Shown here piece after piece: positions 10,590-19,899 of a stretch of DNA of 55,965 nt. The stretch spans positions 1-55,965 of the forward strand of contig MPUH01000417.1 of assembly GCA_001970955.1 (NCBI GenBank). Reading direction: 5' to 3'. Under the pieces are notes generated by a model that was not told the origin of the DNA, did no database searches, and worked only from the letters and a program-made list of their open reading frames with translations. Within the stretch, counting starts at the first letter, position 1; every line of letters starts with the position of its first letter. Source of the stretch: Stentor coeruleus. Lineage: Eukaryota > Ciliophora > Heterotrichea > Heterotrichida > Stentoridae. A program made the position numbers and the translations under genes.

Positions 10590-11616
10590 AAAGATAATAA
10601 GATATAGAATACATTATTTTATGTTGGAGTTTATTTGTTTTATAGTGATGATATTTTAATTAGTTGGCCAAGTTTTGGCTAGATATTTTTTGAATAGAAT
10701 TTATGTTTTAAATTTAGTTTTTTATGAAAAAGTGAGAGTTTTTAAGAGTGTTTTGCATTGAAAGATAAATGAATCATGGCTTTAAATTTGGTTCAGTAAA
10801 TACTGTTAATTGAACTTTTTTGTATAGGATTAAGTTTGGAAAATATTTTTGGAACTGTTTAAACAAATATTCCCAATCATATAGAATACTAAATTATATA
10901 GAAATGGTATAATAAACGCTGTAAATAAGTGAAAAATCAGGCTTCGTCATAATAAGCTAGTACTTTATCATTGATTATTAATTAAACTATAATCTGATTT
11001 TTGATAAGAGAATTATTTGAAGTATTAAAAAAAATCTTATCTTTACTTATTTACTTCATAAAAACTTTCTCACACTTGACAAAAATTTAAACATTTTTTA
11101 TCTTATAAACTTTAATTTTCACCCTTATGATAGTTATTTCTAAGTATTCTTATATTCTGACTAATAATATTTATAACACAACAAATTTCTTAGCTTTCTA
11201 TATATTTTCCCTGAAATCATATAATAATTCTCAGCCAAAGACAGCAGCATATTAGAAATTTCTAAACCTTAAAAAAGAATATTATCTATTCTGCTCGAAA
11301 TATATACATAAAAATCTTAGTCTAACTATATCCTATATCTCTTATATAAAAGTCTTCTAAAACCTAAATTTTCCTAATAAGCTAAAATGTCTACAATAAA
11401 CTCTCCTATATAATTTTGATCTAATAAAATTTGATCTTTGTATAAAAAAATTATGATATCTTTCAAAAAGATTTGCTAAGTAAGAAAAGTAAACTTCATC
11501 AAGGGCTTAAGACTAAGTTTGGCTTTAGATAAATTCATAGGATGCTTAAAAATTAAATAGATAATTATTTAATTAAATAGTCGATTTTTATCTAGTGATA
11601 GGAATGGAGCGTTATA
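10590..11616. other. 1-kb intergenic region
   Basis: No coding signal on either strand. The first 280 bases are G/T-rich (CDC50 3' flank). The part from about 11030 to 11450 is C/A/T-rich and G-poor, the usual composition upstream of a plus-strand gene here (Myb). Confidence 0.4.
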
Positions 11617-12180
11617 ATGGAAATGCTATTTCCCCAATTTTCTGCACCGTCCATAATCTGGGTGCCATGCATTCCAGACTATTCCAATGGAACTTTCGTC
11701 CCGGTATATAATCTCAACAACATGCCTGAGGATATGGATAAGAAGGTAGCAGTCCTTCCTCGAGGTGGGATTAAGTCCAAACCTTGGAAGCATGAGGAAG
11801 ATGAGCGTCTTAAAGAGTTGGTTGAGCAGCTGGGTGTGAAAAAATGGGCCCAAATCGCCACGATACTCAACAACTCCTTCAGCACTAGCAGAAAAGGTAA
11901 AAATTGTCGAGAAAGGTGGAATAATCATCTTGATCCGAAAATAAACAAGGGAGAGTGGACATATGAAGAAGATCTGGTTTTACTAAAAAAACATAAAGAA
12001 CTGGGAAGAAAGTGGAGTGTTATAGCTAAAGAGTTCAAGGGTAGAACTGAGAACTCAGTAAAAAATCGATGGAATACTTTAATAAAGAGTTTCAAGTCAA
12101 CACTTGGAAATTATACCCCAGAAGTAGCAAGTGACTATCTCATATCGCATTTGACTTCCCTAGTAGTAAAAGAGGAATGA
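11617..12180 (+). CDS. R2R3-type Myb DNA-binding protein
   Basis: The 187-residue product contains two Myb/SANT repeats. The first (about residues 50-107) has KPWKHEEDERLKELVEQLG, KKWAQIA and CRERWNNHLDP. The second (about 108-160) has GEWTYEEDLVLLKKHKELG, RKWSVIAKEF, and GRTENSVKNRWNTLIKS. The regularly spaced tryptophans and the NSVKNRWN recognition helix are those of c-Myb R2 and R3, so sequence-specific binding to an AACNG-like site is expected. The first 40 residues (PSIIWVPCIPDYSNG) are hydrophobic and may be an interaction segment. The C-terminal tail is short. Probably a nuclear transcription regulator. Confidence 0.92.
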   Translation: MEMLFPQFSAPSIIWVPCIPDYSNGTFVPVYNLNNMPEDMDKKVAVLPRGGIKSKPWKHEEDERLKELVEQLGVKKWAQIATILNNSFSTSRKGKNCRERWNNHLDPKINKGEWTYEEDLVLLKKHKELGRKWSVIAKEFKGRTENSVKNRWNTLIKSFKSTLGNYTPEVASDYLISHLTSLVVKEE

Positions 12181-12240
12181 AGAATTTAAGTATAAATATT
12201 TCAACTTAGTATTTTAGCCTAAATCATAAAAAATTTCATC

Positions 12241-12360
12241 ACCTTTTCAGCAAAGCCAAAAATTATGCCGATGACATCTTTACTATTGAGATAATATTGA
12301 ACCTTTTCAGCAAAGCCAAAAATTATGCCGATGACATCTTTACTATTGAGATAATATTGA
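12241..12360. repeat. exact 60-bp tandem duplication
   Basis: The 60-base unit starting ACCTTTTCAGCAAAGCCAAA occurs twice, back to back, with no mismatch, and the next bases (ACCTAATG) begin a third partial match. There is no N. It could be a true recent duplication in the 3' flank of the Myb gene, or a collapsed-overlap artefact like the three N joints. Confidence 0.85.
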
Positions 12361-13255
12361 ACCTAATGAAAAACTATTAAGTTTTAGCTTTTTATGAGCA
12401 TCTAGACTTCAAATGCTTTTTTTTTCATATATAAGTCTAACTGTTTGCATTTTCTAAGTTTATGGGCTTAGTGTAAATATTTAAGTATTGAGTTTTAAAT
12501 AGAAATTCTTATAAGATTGAAGGATTTTTTTTTATTTATAAGTAGTTTTGAGTTTATTAAGAATTGCTTTTGAAGATTTAGGGTTTATTATTTCAAAGCA
12601 ATTTGGTGCGTTCTACTTATTCTACCTGAATGATATGGAGTTAGGGATATTTCTTAAGTTTATTTTAAGCAAATCATTTTTTCTTCAGTTCCTGACTTTA
12701 GTTTTTTAATTGGTTAATCAAAGGTTTTGTTTGTAAATATTTTTTATATTATAAAATTTCATTATGAGCAAGTCTGTAAAATATTTTCTCAGAATATTTT
12801 TTCGTTTATTCTTGTTATTATAATAAAATTTTCAGAGGTCAAGATTTTTCAAGTTGCAAGAAATGATAAATTTATTGAAAATTGAATAAAACTGTAAATA
12901 ATGTCTAATATTAGTTTATAAGTTAATAAACACTAATAATTGCTGAAAATTTCAGATAAAAGTAAAAATATCATAAGATTTTTATAATAAAGTTTAAATG
13001 TAAAGCAAGCGTAAATATCAAATTAAGTCATATGCTTTTTACCGAAAAATGCAGGGCTGTTGTTAACAATTAATCACTTTTAACTAATATAAAATGATGA
13101 GTATAATCATTATAGATATTATTTATAAACAACTAACTATCTAAACTTGAATTCTCAATCCTATTCTTAAATAAAGCATCTTATTTAATCATTATATTAT
13201 GGTTAATAAACTTCTTCCTAACTATCTTTCTTCGTCATGCAATCTCCGCATATCT
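12361..13255. other. intergenic, no gene seen
   Basis: About 900 bases of very AT-rich sequence. The stretch 12400-12700 is T/G-rich on the plus strand. No frame with protein-like composition was found. Confidence 0.4.
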
Positions 13256-13486
13256 TTAAATTCTAGATCCACTTTGTTTTAGTGATGAATTCGGATCGAA
13301 ATGATAAATTTCTGAATTGAAATTTTTCTTTGATGGATCTACAGTTAAGTTTTTAACTTCTGACTTATTTTTATCATTATTAACTTCATATACATTACAT
13401 TTATCATTGCTTGTATAATCATTTATAGTAACTCCAGACATAATCTTTCTATATCCTTTTTTTAATGAAATAGTCTCTTGGGCCAT
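13256..13486 (-). CDS. 76-aa hydrophilic ORF, unknown
   Basis: A polar 76-residue frame starting MAQETISLKKGYRKIMSG and rich in Asn, Lys, Ser and Asp. No domain was recognised. It lies 233 bases beyond the stop of the truncated P4-ATPase on the same strand, so it may be a relic of the same locus (a detached cytosolic tail) or an independent small gene. Nothing in the sequence decides between these. Confidence 0.3.
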   Translation of the reverse strand: MAQETISLKKGYRKIMSGVTINDYTSNDKCNVYEVNNDKNKSEVKNLTVDPSKKNFNSEIYHFDPNSSLKQSGSRI

Positions 13487-13719
13487 AATATCTGAATCCG
13501 TAGGTCAGAATATTTCGTCGCAGTCGTAAAAGCTACATTATGATGCTAAAGTGTATAAACAATACAGATAAAAAAGTAATATTTAAAAAATTAAAAGTTA
13601 TATCAGTAAAAATATATATCAATAGCATATGCATACTTATATATAACTAAGTGTTAATGAATCGTAGATATTTTATCAGAGTATTACTTAATTTTTATGA
13701 TTTTTTATTCCCTTCTATT

Positions 13720-14643
13720 TTATGTAAATTTTAATATTTTAATGATAGCTACATCAATTGCACAGACTAAAAAGATATTAGCCAAAATACAAAAATAATA
13801 ATAATGAGTGCTTAGTAATGTATAAATTGTATTATATGATGAAGTATAAGTAACAGCATCATATATCAGAATAAAGACAAAGTATAGAAAAATACTAAGC
13901 CCAAACATGCAAATATGATGGAATTTATTCCAGAGTTTGATGTTTATAGCGAGTTTAAGGTTGACAATGATAATAATCGATGAAAAAGATGCGATTGAGA
14001 AACTCCACTGGTCAAAACTTTTGCCATCTGAATCCATAATCCCTACTTCTGAAGCATGAAGTGGTATAAAAAACACAATAATTGCATGTAAAATTCCATT
14101 GCTTATCCACAATATAAACCTTGATAATGTAAAAAGCTGATTACCCATTCCGACCTTATAAACAGTTGGTATTTTTTTTATAAGTGATTTTTTCTCATCT
14201 ATAGCATTTTCCCCTATTGATTCCCATCTTTTAGGGACTTCATAATCTCTTTCAAAAAGTGCCCTCATAAACAGTGGTAAAGCTGTAAAGACAAGATTAT
14301 AAAATGTTAAATACCAATCGTCATAAACAGTTTGGCCACTATACGCACAATAATGAGAAAAGAGAAATTGGGGTAATGTAAAGACTAAGTTTTTGTAGAA
14401 GAAATAAAGGATCATCTCGCTTTGTCTTATATAGTTGAATCTTCCATGAACAAGAAGAAGCTCCCAAAGATATCTGAATTCACCTAAAGCGTAATCACTA
14501 GCTTGAACAGCTTGGATACCTTCTTCTCCATAGAGCCCTACACCGATATGTGCTTCTAGTATCATCGGTACATCGTTTGCCCCATCACCTATTGATAGTG
14601 TCACTTTTTTAATTTTGTCTTTGACTATTTTACGGTGATAATT
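13720..14643 (-). pseudogene. P4-ATPase (phospholipid flippase), C-terminal third only
   Basis: The frame encodes the end of a P4-type ATPase: the hinge motif K-x-x-x-K-K-V-T-L-S-I-GDGANDVPMI, GVGLYGEEGIQAVQASDYAL, RFNYIRQSEMILYFFYKN, and then membrane helices M5-M10 with the conserved DDWYLTFYNLVFTALP. It is open from 14643 to the stop at 13720. At its 5' side it begins right after TAA (plus 14644-14646), and there is no Met before GDGAND; the residues ahead are only N-Y-H-R-K-I-V. Further upstream no actuator, phosphorylation (DKTGT) or nucleotide domain is seen. Full-length family members exceed 1000 residues, so about two thirds are missing. Without the phosphorylated Asp it cannot transport. 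It is most likely a truncated relic. Confidence 0.82.
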
Positions 14644-15109
14644 TTATAGATATGCTTTGGAAAATAGAGATTTATGTTTTTTTATATAGGATTTGATGTT
14701 TCTTATATAGGGATTTAATTATATAATAAACACATTTTAGTTGAAGATTTCTAAAAACTAAAAAAGGATTAATCTGCACTTACTTTATTTGTATATAAAT
14801 TAAATGTGGAAAATTTACCCGCAATTTGAAATTTTTCTTAACGGTCCACTTACACCTAATCCACTAAGAGGTTTAATTAATCTTCTAATTTTAGTTCAGC
14901 TTATAGGTAATTTGGCCTTCTTATAATTACCAAAATCTCATAGTATCGATTATGCTGCTGAGAGCTTGGCTGAGGAAGTTGATAATGCCCATTAGCAACT
15001 TGCAGAAGCTATCAAACCAACAAATCTAGGCAACTTCATGCCTATTATAGGACAATGCAAAGCATTAACAAATAGACTAATTATTTCGTCTATAATTTTG
15101 ATTTTAATA

Positions 15110-15604
15110 ATGAATTATTTGTTGTTCATTTTAGCACTTGCTTTGAAAAACCTTGAAGCTACCTGTGTAACAAGTAAAACTTACGACTTGACATCCTACA
15201 CTGAGAGCTCTACAAATGTCATTTTAACTTGCGGTACTAATTCTCCTGTAAACGCAGTTATTTCAAAATACCCAATAATTGGGCCTCAAACATTGGTTTC
15301 GATTTGGAATATCTATGATGGTGATGCTTTATACCATTGTACAATGACTGAGTACTTTTTTGTTCCAGCTGTGATATCTAGTGTAATAATAGATGAATTT
15401 GCAGATGATTACATATTATTGAAAATAAATGATGTGCAAGTCACAGAAATACCCACCACTGCGCTTTGCACTTATCAACAAAACATAGATATTACTTCTT
15501 ATATAAGAACGGGACTGAATAAACTTTATATTGATGCTTATAGTGTTATGGGCCAAGGTTATTTTGGATATAGGATAAAAATAAAATCTAAGTTTTCAGT
15601 TTAG
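15110..15604 (+). CDS. secreted jelly-roll-like family protein, copy 2 (intact)
   Basis: A 164-residue product with a signal peptide (MNYLLFILALALKNLEATC) and no later membrane segment, so it should enter the secretory pathway. The mature part has spaced cysteines (VTSKT after the first Cys, then LTCGT, YHCTM, ALCTY) that could form disulfides. It carries the motif series YFFVPA, FADDY, LLKINDVQV, then ITSYI, GLNKLYIDAY and GYFGYRIKIKSKF. The D-D, K-I-N-D and terminal G-L-N beta-strand pattern resembles galactose-binding/jelly-roll domains; lectin-like function is inference. An in-frame ATG at 15038 would add 24 residues, but copy 4 starts at the equivalent of the internal Met and the signal peptide begins there, so 15110 is preferred. 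Confidence 0.72.
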   Translation: MNYLLFILALALKNLEATCVTSKTYDLTSYTESSTNVILTCGTNSPVNAVISKYPIIGPQTLVSIWNIYDGDALYHCTMTEYFFVPAVISSVIIDEFADDYILLKINDVQVTEIPTTALCTYQQNIDITSYIRTGLNKLYIDAYSVMGQGYFGYRIKIKSKFSV

Positions 15605-16316
15605 TTAGAATTCAATTTAATATAGCTTGAGGTATTGATAAAATGTTTTGCATTTAGAGTAACTAAGCTGCAATAGTAAAACCAGTGAAATACCTAGATT
15701 TGCAAATAAATTGCTATAAAACAAAAATTTATAGCCTAACTGCAAACTTCGATTAAAAGTTGGGAGCCATGAAAGTTGTTACTAGGAAATAATTAACCTT
15801 ATTATTATTAGTATTATAAGAGAATCATAGAAAAAACGTTTATGTGGAGAAATCTATAAAAAGAATAATTTATTAAATTACTTAAAAGAAAGCACAATAG
15901 TAGACTTCAATTTGAGGGTCTGTAGTCATCTGTGAAGTTAAATGGGTGTCATAAAGACAATGATTCTTGAAATAATTCAAACAAATCTGGAATAGAATTT
16001 TTTAATATTATAAAATCTAGAGAATAGGGTCTAGTCTATGTAAAGAATGGATTGATTATCGTCCTATTTTTCTCAAAGACACAACTGTTCTTCCAACTGA
16101 CAACCTCGTTCACCTCTAAATTTTAATCTTATAAAATAACTTTTCTAAATCATAGAAAATTGTACTCTGAACTTGGCCGAAGAAGTTGATAATGTCTATT
16201 AGCAACTTGCAGAAACTATCAAACCAACAAATCTAGGTAACTTCATGCCTATTATAGGACAATGCAAAGCATTAAAAAATAGACTAATTATTTCGTCTAT
16301 AATTTTGATTATAATA

Positions 16317-16861
16317 ATGAACTATTTGTTGTTCATTTTAGCCCTTGCTTTGAAAAACCTTGAAGCCACCTGTGTAACAAGTAAAACTTATGACTTGACA
16401 TTCTACATTGAAAGCTCTACCAACATCATTTTAACTTGCGGTACTAATTCTCCTGTAAGCGCAGTTCTTTCAAAATATCCAATAATTGGGCCTCAAATAT
16501 TGCCTTCGATTTGGGATAGTTATGATGGTGAAGTTTTATACCATTGCACACTGACTGAGTACTTTTTTGTTCCAGCTGTGATATCTAGCGCAATAATAGA
16601 TACATGTGCAGATGATTACATATCATTGAAATTGCATCATCTCAAAATAGCACAATTCTAGAATTATATATATAGGTGAAAATAAATGATGTGCAAGCTA
16701 CAGAAGTATCCCCTACTGCACTTTGTACTTATCAACAAAACAAAGATATTACTTCGTATATAAAACCGGGATTGAATAAATATTATATTGATGCTTATAG
16801 TACTGGTGGCCCAGTTTATTTTGGATATAGAATAAAAATAAAATCTAAGTTTTCAGTTTAG
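16317..16861 (+). pseudogene. secreted jelly-roll-like family protein, copy 3, broken by a 50-bp insertion
   Basis: This copy in tandem unit B is about 90% like copy 2. After DDYISLK the frame runs into LHHLKIAQF and TAG at 16659-16661. Compared with copy 2, 50 extra bases lie between CATATCATTGAAA and ATAAATGATGTGCAAG (roughly 16633-16682). After them the rest of the protein continues in another frame to the normal stop at 16859-16861 (KINDVQATE, ALCTYQQNKDITSYI, YFGYRIKIKSKF). 50 is not a multiple of three. The insert has no GT...AG 15-nt intron form. The direct repeat TGAAA flanks it and it contains the palindrome AATTCTAGAATT. It is either a decayed gene or one carrying a removable DNA segment. 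Confidence 0.75.
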
Positions 16862-17714
16862 TTAGAATTCAATTTAATATAGCTTGAGGTATTGATAAGA
16901 TGTTTTGCATTTAGAGTAACTAATCTGCAAGCAAACAGCAACACCAGTAAAATACCTAAATTTGCAAATAATTGCCATAAAACAAAAATTTATAGCCTAA
17001 CTGCAAAACTTCGATTAAAAGTTGGGAGCCATGAAAGTTATTACTAGGAAATAATTAACCTTATTATTATTAGTATTATAAGAGAATCATAGAAAAAAGC
17101 GTTTATGTGGAGAAATCTATAAAAAGAATAATTGATTAAATTACTTAAAAGGAAGCACACAAGTAGACTTCAATTTAAGGGTCTATAGATTATCTATGGA
17201 GTTAAATGGATGCCTTAAAAATAATGATTCTTGAAATATTTCAAACAAATCTGAAATAGCATTTTTTGAGCATTATAAAATCTTGAGTTAATTTAGGTGT
17301 ATTCTATATGCAATTAATAGAAGGATACACTAGTTTTAATGGAGTAAAAATGCTATTTCAGTCAAGACACAAAGGGGATTTCTATTATGCATATATATTG
17401 TTAGATACTTGATAACTATATATAATGCAAGATTTATAAATACTTCAAATAAGTTTGAGTATGAGAAAAACATAAAATCTAAAGCAAAGTTAAATATTTT
17501 ATAGTGCTAAAAACCTAAGAGTTTATTCAAGCAGGATAATTTAAAAATTTGTATACTAATCTATGCTAAATAAATATTATAGTGCAATTGGAAGCAAATA
17601 AAAGGTTGGCTAAGTGTTGTATAGTTTAAATATGCAAATTAAATAGGTATTTAATCATTAAAAAACTTAAGCATATGCTTATAGAAAAGGTTGAATAATT
17701 CTTCAACTAAAAGC
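16862..17714. other. duplicated 3' flank and intergenic
   Basis: About 430 bases belong to the tandem unit's 3' flank (alike to 15605-16030). The rest, to the inverted copy 4, is AT-rich with no coding signal. Confidence 0.45.
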
Positions 17715-18212
17715 TTAAGAAACACCAAACTTAGCTTCAATTTTAATTCTAAATCCAAAATACCCAGGACCTGCAGAATTATAAACATCAATATAAAGTT
17801 TATTCAGCCCTGGAACCACATATGAAATAGCTTCTTTGTTCAATTGAAAAGTTAAGTCACTATAAGCTATTACTGAGACGTCAACATCGTTGAGTTTCAT
17901 TGTTATGAAATTGTCTGCAAATGTATCTATTAAAACACTTACTGCAGCAGCTGGAATAAAAAAATACTCAGTCATTGTACAATGATAAGCATATTCATTT
18001 GTTGGAACATCCCAAATTGACACTAGTATTGGTGGACCATTTATAGGCCATGTCAAGGCTGCATTCACTGGAGATCGACCATCACAAGTTAGAATATTGC
18101 TGGTAGAACTTTCAATATAGAATGTCAAGTCATAAGTTTTGCTTGAAATACAGCTAGCTTCAAGATTTTTCAAAGCAAGAGTAAAGATGAATAGTTTGTA
18201 AAATATATTCAT
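17715..18212 (-). CDS. secreted jelly-roll-like family protein, copy 4 (intact, inverted)
   Basis: A 165-residue intact member on the opposite strand to copies 2 and 3. It has a signal peptide (MNIFYKLFIFTLALKNLEASC) and the shared series SKTYDLTFYIESSTSNIL, GPPILVSIWD, YFFIPA, FADNFITMKLNDVDV, ISYVVPGLNKLYIDVYN and GYFGFRIKIEAKF. It lacks the Cys of ALCTYQ (here LTFQL), so one disulfide seen in copies 2 and 3 cannot form in the same way. It is more diverged than copies 2 and 3 are from each other, so it predates the tandem event. Its start defines the family start used for the others. Function unknown; secreted, likely binding protein by fold pattern only. Confidence 0.72.
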   Translation of the reverse strand: MNIFYKLFIFTLALKNLEASCISSKTYDLTFYIESSTSNILTCDGRSPVNAALTWPINGPPILVSIWDVPTNEYAYHCTMTEYFFIPAAAVSVLIDTFADNFITMKLNDVDVSVIAYSDLTFQLNKEAISYVVPGLNKLYIDVYNSAGPGYFGFRIKIEAKFGVS

Positions 18213-18797
18213 AATGCTGTAAAATATAGATGATATATTAAATAAGACCTTTTCTATTTTAAACTATTTTAGTATATTATAATTTGGAAAATAGTTCTTA
18301 AACAACAAGAAAACCTTAAATTTTATATTCTTTCATTCCAAATCATATTTTTGTTATTTCATAGCACATTTTAAAAAATATTTGATTAAATTTTTATTAG
18401 CACTCTAAATTTAGCAAGCTATTTAACTATATCATTTATTGTAATATAATTAAAAAAAACTACACCTAACAAGACAATATAATCATTTGCAAAATTTTCA
18501 TCACGTAGGTGTATTATAGTAGTGCCTGCAAATAGAATAATCACACAGCTCTATTATGAACTTATATTTATAAATAAACAAACTTATAGAAAAAATATCA
18601 CTCTATTTCATTTATACAATATAAGACAGTAAAGTCTAAAAATTTCCTAAAGTTGTCTTGTATACTATAACTGCGCGATACTGGGATTAAAATGAGTATT
18701 TTATGCAAAAATGTTTTTGACGTTAGGAAATAATATAAAAATAGATTCAATTATACTTTAGAAGAAGCTTAGAGATTTATGACAATCAACTAAATTA
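18213..18797. other. intergenic
   Basis: 585 bases of AT-rich DNA upstream of copy 4 and downstream of the p25-alpha-like gene, with no gene seen. Confidence 0.4.
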
Positions 18798-19778
18798 TTA
18801 TAAAATTCTCACTCCTTTTTTGATTAATTCATTGATATCCTCTGGATCAAGTAACATATTTAAATCATCTTTTGACATAAACTGTGTATTTTTCATCAGC
18901 ATATCCCAAGTTATCCTATCTGCTCTTAAAAGTAAACTTTGCTTTATAGCTGTCATTCTAGCTTCTGTTGGGACACTTTTAGATCTTTCAATCATCTGCT
19001 TAACAACTTTTTTCTGTTTCCAGCTTTCAATTTTTTGTTTAACTTTAGATGAGTCTCTGTATTTATACTTTTTACTTAAATCATAATCTGGAATTCGATA
19101 ATCTTTTTTTTCAGCACTAAAAGCTTCGCCAAAGCCTTTGAGTTTTTTTATATATGCATTTGGATTTCCACAGTTAAGTAAACCTAAAAATGTTTTTTTC
19201 TTATCTTCAATAGGAGATTTTGACAAATTTTCTCTGTAATAAAAATCTCGATCTTTACTATAGAAAGCATCAGCTAATAGGTCTATAGCTATTAGAAACT
19301 GTTCATAAATCATATTTCTTTGGCAGTTTGTTGCTTTCATAAATAAATTTGCTATTGTTTTTAAAGATAATTTATGCTTATCTTTGGTGTTATTTATAAG
19401 GTCGAAATCTGCACAAAATTTTGTAAATTTACTTAGGTTAAGAGCTTTTTTATGATCAGTAAGCTGAGTAAATGTAGGGCTTTGTCCTATCATTTTTATT
19501 TGTCTAGAGTAGAAATCGAATATTTCTTTCAGTCCTTTTTTCTGTAGTTCTTCAAGTTTTTCTTGAGATAGTAAATTGCGTTTTGTTGATAGTGTTTTAA
19601 GTTTGGATATCATAATGTTAACTTCAGTGGCAAGTTCATGACAGCCTTTTAGCTCTGGTAAATTTTTCTCAAATTCGTAAATGGTTTTGATTAGATGGCT
19701 TTTGATATCTTGCTTTGCTAAAAGCTCAACGGTGGGACGGACTTTTGAAATTGGTGAAGTATCTCTATAAAAGCTCAT
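18798..19778 (-). CDS. p25-alpha/TPPP-like EF-hand domain protein (probable)
   Basis: A 326-residue protein. Residues about 80-190 carry a helical pair: a FYSRQIKMIG helix, LNLSKFTKFCADFDLI, a polar loop, LSLKTIANLFMKA, and IYEQFLIAIDLLADAFY. The order and spacing match the p25-alpha domain of TPPP (K-L-C-K-D-x-x-V-I-D, then D-I-V-F-x-K, then I-x-F-E-Q-F-x-x-A-L). p25-alpha proteins bind microtubules, often in cilia. The calcium-ligand residues of a true EF-hand are not obvious. The C-terminal part is basic (KKVVKQMIERSKS) and ends in an acidic-hydrophobic tail (DPEDINELIKKGVRIL). The family call is from pattern only. A related family with degenerate EF-hands is possible. Confidence 0.5.
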   Translation of the reverse strand: MSFYRDTSPISKVRPTVELLAKQDIKSHLIKTIYEFEKNLPELKGCHELATEVNIMISKLKTLSTKRNLLSQEKLEELQKKGLKEIFDFYSRQIKMIGQSPTFTQLTDHKKALNLSKFTKFCADFDLINNTKDKHKLSLKTIANLFMKATNCQRNMIYEQFLIAIDLLADAFYSKDRDFYYRENLSKSPIEDKKKTFLGLLNCGNPNAYIKKLKGFGEAFSAEKKDYRIPDYDLSKKYKYRDSSKVKQKIESWKQKKVVKQMIERSKSVPTEARMTAIKQSLLLRADRITWDMLMKNTQFMSKDDLNMLLDPEDINELIKKGVRIL

Positions 19779-19899
19779 GTAAAATTTATATCATAATAAA
19801 TATTCAAACAGTTATTTGCTTATAGTTGTATATAGTTCTATCATTATAACTTTCAACCAATCCAAAAAAATCTAAAAGCTAATACATATATTAAATAAA

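Larger units (their letters stand above)
14955..17290 (+). repeat. tandem duplication, two units of about 1.1-1.2 kb
   Basis: Unit A (about 14955-16030) and unit B (about 16165-17290) are nearly identical over a secreted-protein gene, its upstream relic and about 600 bases of 3' flank. Examples are AGCAACTTGCAGAAGCTATC at 14995 matching 16200, and TTAGGAAATA-type flanks with GTTGGGAGCCATGAAAGTT in both. The start codons are 1207 bases apart. Differences are scattered substitutions, small indels and a 50-bp insertion in unit B. Confidence 0.8.

Noticed and set aside
14605..15000. Hidden upstream exons of the P4-ATPase
   Set aside because: No DKTGT, nucleotide-domain or membrane-segment coding seen in any frame, and no 15-nt intron joins at 14644.
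16659..16682. 15-nt intron explaining the frame break in copy 3
   Set aside because: No GT...AG segment of suitable size lies at the break, and the extra DNA is 50 bases by comparison with copy 2.
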